64,000 nucleotides of DNA from RUG14300 sp964561145 (lineage in GTDB: Bacteria > Bacillota > Clostridia > Christensenellales > CAG-1252). Made by a program: the position numbers and the translations under genes. Every line of letters begins with the position of its first letter. Positions within the stretch are counted from its first letter, which is position 1. Location of the stretch: NCBI GenBank assembly GCA_964561145.1, contig CAZLNZ010000002.1, positions 1-64,000 of the forward strand, given 5' to 3'. Shown one piece after another: positions 26,008 through 33,822 of this stretch. A model generated the notes under the pieces. That model was not told the DNA's origin and ran no database searches. It saw nothing but the letters and a program-made list of their open reading frames with translations.

Positions 26008-26991
26008 TCACATCCACCCCGTATTGTTTTTCTTATACTCCGCAATCATCGCATCCGCTTCGGAGACCATTTGCTTAATTTCCTTTTTTGAGAGAAGGGT
26101 GGAACCGCAAGCCTTGTCGTGTCCGCCGCCACGATAGTGCTCTGCAAGGGTATTAACCGTCATAAAACGAGAACGAACACGAACTCTTATCGTACCATCG
26201 GGACTATCTATAAAGGCAAGCCATATCAAAGACCCCTTGATGCCGTCAAGATAGGATATTACAGAATAAGCTTGCTCATCGGAAAGCTTGAATTTGCGTT
26301 TCATAGCATTGTTAACATAAATATATGCCACTCCGTTCGGCGATATCTTCAGCTTCTTATAAATATATGACTCGAACTTAAACAAAGAGAAGTCATCGAG
26401 ATTGAGATTGGCATATATCCATTCGGTATTTATCCCGAAATCCAAAAGAGCACCTGCCCTTCTCATGGTGTCACCGTCTACCGAACTAAAACGAAAACGT
26501 CCGCTATCTGTCACCATTCCGGTATAAATATAGGTGGCCCCCTCACAATCGAGCTTGAGTTCATCACAAAAGGTAAGCCAAAAATCGGCAATCATTTCAC
26601 AAAGAGAGGACCTTTCCTCCTCAACCCAGGTGATGTCACCATAAGAGGAATCGGGTTCAATATGGTGATCTATTTTGATAACCTCTTTTCCCAAACTGAA
26701 CTTTTTATTTGAGATACGGTTTTCCGTTGCGGTATCACATACGATAACCAAGGCATCTGCGTATTTTTCATCGGGTATGGGTGCATCCTCTCCCCCTAAA
26801 AAGGCAAGGTACTCGGAGTAATCGTCATTAATTACCAGGACCTCTTTTTCGGGATAGGTCAATTTGAGAATGCGTGCCAAGCCCTTTGTCGAACCTATAG
26901 CATCACCGTCGGGACGAAAATGCCTTGTTATGATAATTCTATCGTATTCCTTTATTTTATTTAATATCTGTTGTTTGATCTCAAGATTCAT
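26008..26991 (-). CDS. DHH/DHHA1 phosphoesterase, NrnA-like (second of pair)
   Basis: A 327-residue DHH-family phosphoesterase. Motifs: RPDGDAIGS (about residues 25-33), VIVCDTA, KIDHHIEPD (the DHH signature) and GGGHDKACGS in the DHHA1 domain. NrnA proteins degrade short RNAs (nanoRNAs) and pAp, and some cleave linear dinucleotides from c-di-AMP; which of these applies cannot be read here. Translation overlaps the upstream paralogue as TAATG. The two differ throughout, so the duplication is not recent. Cytoplasmic, manganese-dependent by family. Confidence 0.85.
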   Translation of the reverse strand: MNLEIKQQILNKIKEYDRIIITRHFRPDGDAIGSTKGLARILKLTYPEKEVLVINDDYSEYLAFLGGEDAPIPDEKYADALVIVCDTATENRISNKKFSLGKEVIKIDHHIEPDSSYGDITWVEEERSSLCEMIADFWLTFCDELKLDCEGATYIYTGMVTDSGRFRFSSVDGDTMRRAGALLDFGINTEWIYANLNLDDFSLFKFESYIYKKLKISPNGVAYIYVNNAMKRKFKLSDEQAYSVISYLDGIKGSLIWLAFIDSPDGTIRVRVRSRFMTVNTLAEHYRGGGHDKACGSTLLSKKEIKQMVSEADAMIAEYKKNNTGWM

Positions 26992-27938
26992 TATATCAAT
27001 TCTCCTTTAACCACAAGCTCATCAAGTTCGGCAAGCACTCTTAACGCCTCGTCTTTGTTTTGAAGTGTCGCTCCGCTTGCCTTAAGATGTCCGCCACCGC
27101 CATGGGCTACAGCGATCTGATTTATGTTATGGTTCTTTGAACGAAGCTCACATAATACGCCATCCTCGAACTCGGTAAAGTTAACCCATATGTCAACATC
27201 CTTTATTTCCGCCATCACACCGACCATACCCCTTGAAATCGCTTGAGGTTCCATTTCAAGTGCTCTTACTCGTTCGATAGGAGTATAAATATAGGCAACG
27301 TTCCTCTCGGTGAAGCGTACGGATAAAATAAACTCCGCGCGTTTCTTAATATTTTCAAAGGTATCAACGTACAATTGATTGTAAATACTGGAGGCATTTA
27401 CGCCCTTAGAAAGAAGAAAACTCGCTATTTCAAACGTCCTGGGCGTGGTACTATCGTAACGGAAGCGTCCGCTATCCGTTGCAATACCCGTAAAGAGTGC
27501 CGTTGCAGAGAAGAGGTCAACCTCTAACCCCCATTCTCTAACAAGATATGCTATCAATCCCGCACAGCTTTCAAAAGAAGTATCGTCAATATCGATATCG
27601 GCAATATCCTCAACAAAAATATGATGATCGATTCTTATCGTTTTTTCAGCCAGGGTATAGCGATGGTCGCTAATCAAAGATTTTGCGGAGGTATCCAAAA
27701 CTATAGCAAGTGCGTTTTTATATACGCTATCCTCTATTACATCCATAACACTTCCCTCCATAAAGGAGAATCTTCTGGGATCATCGCCTACCGCATATAT
27801 TTTTTTATCGGGAAAGTTGAGAGAAAGCACTCCCTTTAAACCAATCTGACTTCCCATTGCATCACCGTCAGGATTGGAATGACGATGAATTATAATCGTA
27901 TCGTATTTTTTAATCTCTTCAAAAGCCTTGTTTATCAT
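26991..27938 (-). CDS. DHH/DHHA1 phosphoesterase, NrnA-like (first of pair)
   Basis: A 315-residue paralogue of the following gene. Motifs: NPDGDAMGS (about residues 22-30), IVLDTSA, RIDHHIFVED and GGGGHLKASGATL in the DHHA1 domain. Presumed to degrade short oligonucleotides or phosphoadenosine phosphate. The promoter at 27968-27996 has its -35 box inside the terminator loop of the upstream gene. Having two coupled copies suggests either division of substrates or hetero-oligomers (inference). Confidence 0.85.
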   Translation of the reverse strand: MINKAFEEIKKYDTIIIHRHSNPDGDAMGSQIGLKGVLSLNFPDKKIYAVGDDPRRFSFMEGSVMDVIEDSVYKNALAIVLDTSAKSLISDHRYTLAEKTIRIDHHIFVEDIADIDIDDTSFESCAGLIAYLVREWGLEVDLFSATALFTGIATDSGRFRYDSTTPRTFEIASFLLSKGVNASSIYNQLYVDTFENIKKRAEFILSVRFTERNVAYIYTPIERVRALEMEPQAISRGMVGVMAEIKDVDIWVNFTEFEDGVLCELRSKNHNINQIAVAHGGGGHLKASGATLQNKDEALRVLAELDELVVKGELI

Positions 27939-27967
27939 AAGTCACCTATGCATATCATTCTAGTATA

Positions 27968-27996
27968 AATATAACATAAAAAGGCAGTCTCGTCAA
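27968..27996 (-). promoter_or_regulatory. Promoter of DHH pair, overlapping a terminator
   Basis: Minus-strand TTGACG (27996-27991), 17-bp spacer, TATATT (27973-27968). The -35 box begins at the last base of one stem arm and runs into the loop of the terminator at 27976-28003. Confidence 0.6.
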
Positions 27997-28003
27997 CTGC
28001 CTT
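27976..28003 (-). terminator. Intrinsic terminator of the DUF6273 lipoprotein gene
   Basis: Minus-strand AAGGCAGT (28003-27996) pairs with ACTGCCTT (27988-27981), then TTT. Confidence 0.88.
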
Positions 28004-28027
28004 ATTTTCCAATTAAGCTCTAATACT

Positions 28028-29692
28028 TTAAGAGGCGATGCTAATTTTAATAGAGGGAACAACACCAACGTAGGTAGAATCGACGTCATAATAAGAGTTT
28101 ATCGTTCCATCGAATACGACTTGAGCTCTCTTACCACCGACACAATAGGGAGACCGTGTCCACCAGTAACAATCATCTGCGCCTTGTATCATTGCATATG
28201 GCGTTAAATTCTTTAATCTTGCACTATTATAAGATTCCGGTGCGGTATTACCATAATATGCGGTTAGCTCCTCGGTGCTAAGAAGAAATACTCTATCCCT
28301 TGTGTCCTCACACGCATATCTAATATTTGAATACAAGGTCCCCTGTGATTCAATGTCATTTGACACATTACTATTTTGTATGATCTGCTTTTCCAATTCG
28401 GTAAAGGCGGTATTATAAAAGCCACTATTAAGCCAATCTCTTATGCTACTTTTCGCATAGTTATTCGGATATTTCACTTCCTCATCGAAATAAACGTTTT
28501 CACTGCTCGAGTTAAATTCTCGGCTGTCAAGAATCATGTTACTCACAAGCAGCCATTCTCCGTTTTGACTTGAAACAATCTTCCATTCAATCGGGTCAAA
28601 TCTAAACCAATAGACTCTCCTCAAATGAATGCCGTTATCGCTTTGATATTCCCCACTGTCGGGATTAGAGGAGCTAACGATAGGTCTATACGCCTCAAGA
28701 TAAACGCCACGATACTTGCTGCCGTTCAAATTAGTATCCTTGTACCACATGTAATCACTTGAAGCCCCGTCCACAAAGTAGCCGTAGGAGGTCCAGCCTG
28801 CACTGTTACCGTTATTTGGAAGTCCTTTTACAGAGTCATTCAAAGCATCCAATATATCGACATCCTCAACTTCCGATTGAGGATAGCTTCCCATAACGAT
28901 AGTGGAGTTGCTATAAGCACTAAATAAAGATATTCCGCAACGCATACAGTATCCGGTGCTACTTATAAGGTGTGCGATTTCACCACACTCGGTACAAATA
29001 CAACCGGAATCGGGGGTATGTTGGGTTTTTCCACAGTTAGTACAAACACAAGACTCGTAATTATGAACTTGTTTTCCGCAGTTAGAGCAATTACAATCGG
29101 AATCCAACTCGTGAATGGTTAGTCCGCAAAGAACACAGGTACAGCTTCCGTTAAGTTGATGTTCCTCGCACTTCTCAAAATCGGCGTACAAGGTCTTATC
29201 TCCCGTGCTTCCTTTTTTTATAGCCTTTATTTGTTCGGACTTATCGGCATCGGCATACCACCCTTTGAAGATATACCCCTCCTTTTCCGCATCCTTCAAT
29301 ATAACAACACTCTCAATGGTATAGACTTTCGGATTGGAATGTTCTCCGTCCTCCGTCTCATAATGAATTTCATATTTAGTAAGATCGAAATGAGCATAAA
29401 CCTTCAGTTCCTCGCTCATTGGCATATACATTAAAGAAAAAATAGAAAGTTCTAAATCAAATGTCTCATCATCCCAATACCAACCCTCAAAGGAATAGCC
29501 CTCTTCATCACAGGACGGATCCTCGGGTATAGTTCCCAACGTATAATAGTTAACCCTTTTGCGAGCGTATTCTTCTCCGTCAACCATAAATACCAATTCC
29601 ATGCTTCGCGACTTTGCTCCGCCACAGGCAACCAACAAAAGTGTCGTCAAAAGAACAATCACTATAACGAGTGTAGCTAATATCTTTTTCAT
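28028..29692 (-). CDS. DUF6273 lipoprotein with InlB-like and Cys-rich repeats
   Basis: A 554-residue lipoprotein (lipobox LVAC, Cys23). Order: two InlB-like units (about residues 30-175; YSFEGWYWDDETFD and YIFKGWYADADKS), then a Cys-rich region (about 180-260) with repeats of the form CxCxxCGxxxH, then a C-terminal DUF6273 domain with WFRFDPIEWKIV, SSIRDWLNSGFYNTAFT, DRVFLLSTEE and WWTRSPY. The domain shows up in secreted Clostridia proteins; its biochemical role is unknown. The Cys-rich CNCSNCGK-type repeats may bind metal or form disulfides (inference). Monocistronic, with a near-consensus promoter. Confidence 0.85.
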   Translation of the reverse strand: MKKILATLVIVIVLLTTLLLVACGGAKSRSMELVFMVDGEEYARKRVNYYTLGTIPEDPSCDEEGYSFEGWYWDDETFDLELSIFSLMYMPMSEELKVYAHFDLTKYEIHYETEDGEHSNPKVYTIESVVILKDAEKEGYIFKGWYADADKSEQIKAIKKGSTGDKTLYADFEKCEEHQLNGSCTCVLCGLTIHELDSDCNCSNCGKQVHNYESCVCTNCGKTQHTPDSGCICTECGEIAHLISSTGYCMRCGISLFSAYSNSTIVMGSYPQSEVEDVDILDALNDSVKGLPNNGNSAGWTSYGYFVDGASSDYMWYKDTNLNGSKYRGVYLEAYRPIVSSSNPDSGEYQSDNGIHLRRVYWFRFDPIEWKIVSSQNGEWLLVSNMILDSREFNSSSENVYFDEEVKYPNNYAKSSIRDWLNSGFYNTAFTELEKQIIQNSNVSNDIESQGTLYSNIRYACEDTRDRVFLLSTEELTAYYGNTAPESYNSARLKNLTPYAMIQGADDCYWWTRSPYCVGGKRAQVVFDGTINSYYDVDSTYVGVVPSIKISIAS

Positions 29693-29745
29693 AAATCCCT
29701 CTTTATTGCATCAAAATATACAGCGGATTTTCCGTTGATAGTCTT

Positions 29746-29774
29746 ATTATAGCTTTTATATGCAAAATAGTCAA
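29746..29774 (-). promoter_or_regulatory. Promoter of the DUF6273 lipoprotein gene
   Basis: Minus-strand TTGACT (29774-29769), 17-bp spacer, TATAAT (29751-29746). Confidence 0.8.
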
Positions 29775-29847
29775 TGTTGATTTCCGAGAAAATATACCAT
29801 GTTATTGAAATAAAATAATACATGAAAAACCAAAAATATTAAATATA

Positions 29848-29876
29848 TTGACAACAAAAAAAGGTGGCTGTATAAT
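29848..29876 (+). promoter_or_regulatory. Consensus promoter of the TetR cluster
   Basis: TTGACA (29848-29853), 17-bp spacer, TATAAT (29871-29876): a perfect match to the sigma-A consensus. Confidence 0.9.
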
Positions 29877-29879
29877 AAT

Positions 29880-29893
29880 GTCACAGGTGTGAC
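29880..29893 (+). promoter_or_regulatory. Probable TetR operator at the transcription start
   Basis: GTCACA-GG-TGTGAC, a perfect 6+6 inverted repeat beginning 3 bp after the -10 box and covering the predicted start. A repressor bound here would block the consensus promoter. Confidence 0.72.
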
Positions 29894-29926
29894 GTAATAC
29901 TGACAAATAACAAAGGAGATTCTTTA

Positions 29927-30484
29927 ATGCCTCGCAATTTTTTGTTCACGAAGGAAGAAATATTGAATGCCGCTATGGACTTAACAAGAGAAAAAGGGTT
30001 TAGTGCAGTTACCGCAAGAGCATTGGGCACAAAGCTCGGAACATCTCATCGTCCGGTCTTTAGCTATTTTGAGAATATGGCCGATGTACAAGATGCCATC
30101 ATCAAAGAAGCCATGAAGCTGTACTTAAGCTATTTAGAAGAAGATATCGCCGGTGGTAAATATCCGCCATATAAGGCTAGCGGAATGGGATACATTCGTT
30201 TCGCAAGAGAGGAAAAAGAACTTTTTAAACTACTGTTCATGAGAGATCGTAATATCGAAGATAAAAACAAGTTGCCCGAGGAAACGGAAATGATAATCGA
30301 TATTATCTGCCGTCAAGTTAAAATCACTAGAGAGCGCGCAAAACTTTTCTACCTCGAAATGTGGGCTTGCGTACATGGCTTGGCAACAATGATCGCAACA
30401 GGTTTTTACGATTGGAGCGAAGAGCTTTGCAGTCAAACCCTAACCGATATGTACCAAGGCTTAAAATATAAATACGAGAATTAA
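29927..30484 (+). CDS. TetR/AcrR family transcriptional regulator
   Basis: A 185-residue TetR-family repressor. The N-terminal helix-turn-helix covers about residues 8-55 (LTREKGFSAVTARALGTKLG, then SHRPVFSYFENMADV); the C-terminal helical domain binds an unknown effector. The ribosome binding site is AAAGGAG. It is the first gene of the cluster, and its own promoter carries the GTCACA/TGTGAC operator, so negative autoregulation is likely. Downstream genes are an alpha/beta hydrolase and flavodoxin-fold proteins, so the inducer could be an electrophile, quinone or similar small molecule (inference). Confidence 0.9.
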   Translation: MPRNFLFTKEEILNAAMDLTREKGFSAVTARALGTKLGTSHRPVFSYFENMADVQDAIIKEAMKLYLSYLEEDIAGGKYPPYKASGMGYIRFAREEKELFKLLFMRDRNIEDKNKLPEETEMIIDIICRQVKITRERAKLFYLEMWACVHGLATMIATGFYDWSEELCSQTLTDMYQGLKYKYEN

Positions 30485-30503
30485 TAGGAATTGGGAGGAA
30501 TAT

Positions 30504-30944
30504 ATGAAAGCTATCTGCGGAATCAGTTGTGAAGATTGCCCCGGCAAAGAAAACTGTAGGGGATGTTTTGAAACCAGCGGTTGCCCTTACGGCAAACAAT
30601 GCTATATCGCAAAATATATACTAGTAGGAGGAATGGATAACTACGTCGCTTTTAAAAAGAAATTGATAGCGGAAATCAACGAATTAAGACCCGACGGAAT
30701 GGAGGAAGTAACCGAGCTTTATCCTCTATCGGGTGAATTCGTAAATCTGGAATATCCCCTACCCAGCGGTGAGAATATAAAATTCCTCAAGGAAGATGAA
30801 ATGTATCTCGGAGCACAAGTAAGAAATATCTTCGATGACGACTCTTGCTTCGGAGTAATTGCAAGAGAAAGCTTTATTCTGCTATGCTCCTATGGCGTAA
30901 ACGGAATAAATCCCGAAATTATTATTTACAAAAGAAGGGGCTAA
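30504..30944 (+). CDS. Cysteine-rich DUF3795-like protein
   Basis: A 146-residue protein whose first 35 residues hold eight cysteines (CGISCEDCPGKENCRGC, CPYGKQC). This pattern resembles DUF3795-type proteins, which may bind a metal or an iron-sulfur cluster through the N-terminal cysteines. The remainder is mixed alpha/beta without recognised motifs. Site GGGAGG precedes the ATG, and the stop overlaps the next start as TAATG, so expression is coupled to the hydrolase. The role may be redox sensing or metal handling (inference only). Confidence 0.7.
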   Translation: MKAICGISCEDCPGKENCRGCFETSGCPYGKQCYIAKYILVGGMDNYVAFKKKLIAEINELRPDGMEEVTELYPLSGEFVNLEYPLPSGENIKFLKEDEMYLGAQVRNIFDDDSCFGVIARESFILLCSYGVNGINPEIIIYKRRG

Positions 30945-31765
30945 TGAGTAAATATACCTCACTTTGGGAATACATAAAAAACAGCAAAGAAGATAACCTC
31001 GAATTAACGTTTAAGGAAATCGAAATCATTATAGGGCAAACAATTGACAATTCCTTTTTGTCATATAAAAAAGAATTGACAGAATATGGCTATAAGGTCG
31101 GAAAAATCTCAATGAAAATGCAAACAGTCACCTTTGAAAAGACTACGAAACCGATTATTCTATATATTTACGGAAAAGGCGGAAGTATAGCGGAAGCAGA
31201 GCATTACAAAAAGATCTTCACCGAAGGCAAAGTTATCGGATTCGATTATAAAGCCAAAACCCCCATGACGGCAATAGAAGAGTTTCCTCTTATTTTTAAT
31301 AGTATCCCATCAAAGGACAGGGATATAATCCTTATCGCCAATAGCATCGGTGCTTATTACTCGATGCTTTCCTTGCCGCAAGAACGTATTAAAAAAGCAT
31401 ATTTTATCTCCCCTATTGTAGATATGGAAAAGTTAATTATCAATATGCTACAATGGGCAAATGTGACGGAAAAAGATCTAGAGGAACAGGGGGAAATACA
31501 AATAGCTTTTGACGAACCACTGTCTTGGAGCTATCTAAAATTTGTTAGATGCCACCCGATTCGTTGGAATGTCCCCACTGAAATATTATATGGGAGTAAA
31601 GATAACCTAACCTCGACTCAAACCATCTATGATTTTTCACGAAATCACAACGCAAGACTTACCGTAATGGAGAACGGGGAACATTGGTTCCATACCGAAG
31701 AACAAATGCGTTTTTTAGATAAATGGATAACGGAATGTAAAAACAATGAAGAAATCAAGATTTAA
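30944..31765 (+). CDS. Alpha/beta hydrolase with an N-terminal DUF7662-like module
   Basis: A 273-residue two-part protein. Residues 1-65 (TSLWEYIKNS, LTFKEIEIIIG, GYKVGKISMKMQTVTF) resemble the small module called DUF7662, usually a separate protein. From about residue 70 to the end it is an alpha/beta hydrolase: nucleophile in NSIGAYYS (A-x-S-x-G form with Ser), acid in YGSKDNL, and His in NGEHWFH. The substrate is unknown. The start is ATG at 30944 sharing a base with the upstream stop; an earlier in-frame ATG at 30845 lies inside the previous gene and is not needed. It overlaps the next gene by 20 nt. Confidence 0.75.
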   Translation: MSKYTSLWEYIKNSKEDNLELTFKEIEIIIGQTIDNSFLSYKKELTEYGYKVGKISMKMQTVTFEKTTKPIILYIYGKGGSIAEAEHYKKIFTEGKVIGFDYKAKTPMTAIEEFPLIFNSIPSKDRDIILIANSIGAYYSMLSLPQERIKKAYFISPIVDMEKLIINMLQWANVTEKDLEEQGEIQIAFDEPLSWSYLKFVRCHPIRWNVPTEILYGSKDNLTSTQTIYDFSRNHNARLTVMENGEHWFHTEEQMRFLDKWITECKNNEEIKI

Positions 31766-32657
31766 AATCGCCAAAGCGTTTCTATGCTTTTGGACAATTT
31801 TTATTGGGTTTGGTGCCGTGGCGGGGGCAGTCGGAATGCTGGTAGACCCTAGCGGCAAAATTCTGGGGATGGACGGAATGCTCCCTTATTTTCAAAAACT
31901 ACCATTTGCCGATACCTTGTTTCAAGACCTCACCTTTTCAGGCTGTGCTCTGCTTATTGTAAACGGAATAACCAATTTGACTGCAGCAATCTTATTGTTT
32001 AAGAATAAAAAATGCGGAATTGTCTTGGGCGGAATATTTGGAATAACCCTTATGCTTTGGATATGTATTCAATTCTATATGTTTCCCTTTAACTTTATGT
32101 CAACGATATATTTCATATTCGGTTTTTGCCAAGCTTTGACCGCATTTATTGCCTACGTATTCAAAAAACAAGAGACTTTTTCGGTTGATACGTCACAATA
32201 CAAAAACATAAAAACCAACAAAAACGTTCTTGTTGTTTACTTCTCAAGAATGGGATATGTCAAGCACGTCGCATATGAGACCGCAGATATGCTCGGTGCC
32301 GATATTTACGAAATAAAGGCAACAGAGAAAACAGAAGGAACTTTGGGCTTTTGGTGGTGCGGTCGATACGGAATGAACAGATGGGAAATGCCTATAGAGA
32401 AAATTGATATAGATTTATCCTCATATGATGAGGTGATAGTTTGCGCCCCAATCTGGGTATTTTCCCTGGCAGCCCCGATTCGCACTTTTTTAAAGGAGGC
32501 TAACGGTAAGATTAAAAAAATAAGCTATATTCTTGTGCACTTTACTAACGGCAAGTACTCAAAAGCTGTAAAAACCGCAGATGCACTTGTCGGACTACAG
32601 CACAACAGCTCGGCAAACGTCCGTTGTCGTGCTTCAAACTTTAAAAAGCTTGACTAA
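31746..32657 (+). CDS. Membrane-anchored flavodoxin-fold protein
   Basis: A 303-residue protein with four hydrophobic helices in its first 135 residues and a flavodoxin-like domain at about 155-285. The FMN phosphate-binding loop reads VVYFSRMGYVKHVAYE, a variant of the SxTGxT loop (SRMGYV). Later APIWVFSLAAPIRTFLKE resembles the flavodoxin segment contacting the flavin ring. The domain would face the cytoplasm. Electron transfer or a quinone-reductase role at the membrane is plausible (inference). Its start overlaps the upstream gene by 20 nt and the ribosome binding site is weak, so translational coupling is likely. Confidence 0.72.
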   Translation: MKKSRFKIAKAFLCFWTIFIGFGAVAGAVGMLVDPSGKILGMDGMLPYFQKLPFADTLFQDLTFSGCALLIVNGITNLTAAILLFKNKKCGIVLGGIFGITLMLWICIQFYMFPFNFMSTIYFIFGFCQALTAFIAYVFKKQETFSVDTSQYKNIKTNKNVLVVYFSRMGYVKHVAYETADMLGADIYEIKATEKTEGTLGFWWCGRYGMNRWEMPIEKIDIDLSSYDEVIVCAPIWVFSLAAPIRTFLKEANGKIKKISYILVHFTNGKYSKAVKTADALVGLQHNSSANVRCRASNFKKLD

Positions 32658-32702
32658 ACACAAAAACAATTAGCTCTTATAACACAGTAGGAACATTTCA
32701 AA

Positions 32703-32783
32703 ATGAATACAAGAGCATTTTTAAGATATTTCTACAACCATAACAAACATAAATCAAAGCTTAAGTGCAAATATGAGAACTAG
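32703..32783 (+). CDS. Possible 26-residue peptide
   Basis: AGGA near 32690 precedes ATG 32703; 26 basic codons follow (begins MNTRAFLRYFYNHNKHK), ending 20 nt before the next gene. May be a remnant or chance. Confidence 0.2.
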   Translation: MNTRAFLRYFYNHNKHKSKLKCKYEN

Positions 32784-32803
32784 CCATATATAAAGGAGAA
32801 AAA

Positions 32804-33484
32804 ATGAAAATACTAGTATTAAACGGAAGCCCTAAAGGAAATCAAAGCGATACCTTGCATATAACTCGTGCTTTTTTAAACGGGATGAACGAGGTCAACA
32901 ATAATCGTATCGAAATCGTCAATGTTATCGATAAACATATCGATTATTGCAGAGGCTGTTTTTCGTGCAAAAGAAACGGTGGTGAATGTGTCATTAAGGA
33001 CGATATGAAAGGACTGCTTGAAAGAATACTCGATAGCGATTTATTGATTTTCAGTTTTCCGCTATATTGCTACGGAATGCCGGCACCGCTAAAGGCACTC
33101 CTTGACCGCACAATGCCACTTTCCTCAATGGCAATGCAGAAGGTCGGAGACCGATTTCTACATTCCGCACAAGCAAACTTTTCACACCTAAAATATTTAA
33201 TGATATGCGGCTGCGGTTTCCCAAATTCAAAAAACAATTTTGAGCCTGCAATCGCACAATTTAAACTTTGCTTTCCAAACGACCATACGATTATAACTAT
33301 CCCGGAGGCTCCTATGTTCAACGTGCCGGAAGCCGAGAGTGTAACAAAACCAAAGCTCGCTCTTGTTCGAGCAGCAGGTATAGAATATGCAAAAAACGGA
33401 AGCCTACACGAAAAATTAATAAGAGAACTATGTTCTCCGATGATACCCGAGGAGATATATGCCAGTATAGCCAACGGAACATAA
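32804..33484 (+). CDS. NAD(P)H-dependent FMN reductase-like protein
   Basis: A 226-residue protein of the NADPH-dependent FMN reductase / flavodoxin-2-like fold. The flavin phosphate loop is VLNGSPKGNQSDT near residues 4-16; C-terminal to it lie CRGCFSCKRNGGEC (three or four cysteines, common in iron-sulfur flavoprotein relatives) and FSFPLYCYGMPAPLKALLDR, which contacts FMN. The role is flavin-linked reduction of quinones or other compounds (inference). Ribosome binding site AAAGGAG. Last gene of the TetR cluster, with two candidate terminators following. Confidence 0.85.
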   Translation: MKILVLNGSPKGNQSDTLHITRAFLNGMNEVNNNRIEIVNVIDKHIDYCRGCFSCKRNGGECVIKDDMKGLLERILDSDLLIFSFPLYCYGMPAPLKALLDRTMPLSSMAMQKVGDRFLHSAQANFSHLKYLMICGCGFPNSKNNFEPAIAQFKLCFPNDHTIITIPEAPMFNVPEAESVTKPKLALVRAAGIEYAKNGSLHEKLIRELCSPMIPEEIYASIANGT

Positions 33485-33525
33485 TAAAGGTTGTTAAAGA
33501 TATTTTTGTCAGCTTTAAGACCGAC

Positions 33526-33574
33526 AAAATGTCGAAAATAACTTTTTGTGTAAACCTTAGGATCGACATTTTTT
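33526..33574 (+). terminator. Candidate terminator of the TetR cluster
   Basis: AAAATGTCGA (33526-33535) pairs with TCGACATTTT (33563-33572), loop of 27 nt, T-run to 33574. The loop is long, so this may be weaker than the next one. Confidence 0.55.
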
Positions 33575-33678
33575 AAGCCTATAAGTTTGTCATTTCTGCT
33601 GATATATCGGATTTTTCCATAACGGTATAAAGCACTGTAGTATTATAAATATTCTATTGAACGAGTTAATAAGAAAAG

Positions 33679-33711
33679 CGATTTTTACTCGAATATAAAA
33701 ATCGTTTTTTT
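33679..33711 (+). terminator. Intrinsic terminator
   Basis: CGATTTTTA (33679-33687) pairs with TAAAAATCG (33696-33704), then seven T. Confidence 0.8.
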
Positions 33712-33728
33712 CGTTATATCTTTGAAAA

Positions 33729-33767
33729 GAAAATGCAACACGGTTTTTACGTCCGTGTTGCATTTTC
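33729..33767 (-). terminator. Terminator hairpin after the carbohydrate locus
   Basis: A perfect 15-bp stem (GAAAATGCAACACGG / CCGTGTTGCATTTTC), 56 nt after the SGNH stop; followed on the minus strand by TTTTC. Confidence 0.8.
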
Positions 33768-33822
33768 TCTAATATCTTTAAGAGAACCTACGCAAATTGA
33801 CATTTTTGATATGCGTTTACGC

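Noticed and set aside
30845..30943. Longer N-terminus for the hydrolase starting at 30845
   Set aside because: It lies within the upstream gene, has no ribosome binding site, and ATG 30944 overlaps the stop as TAATG.
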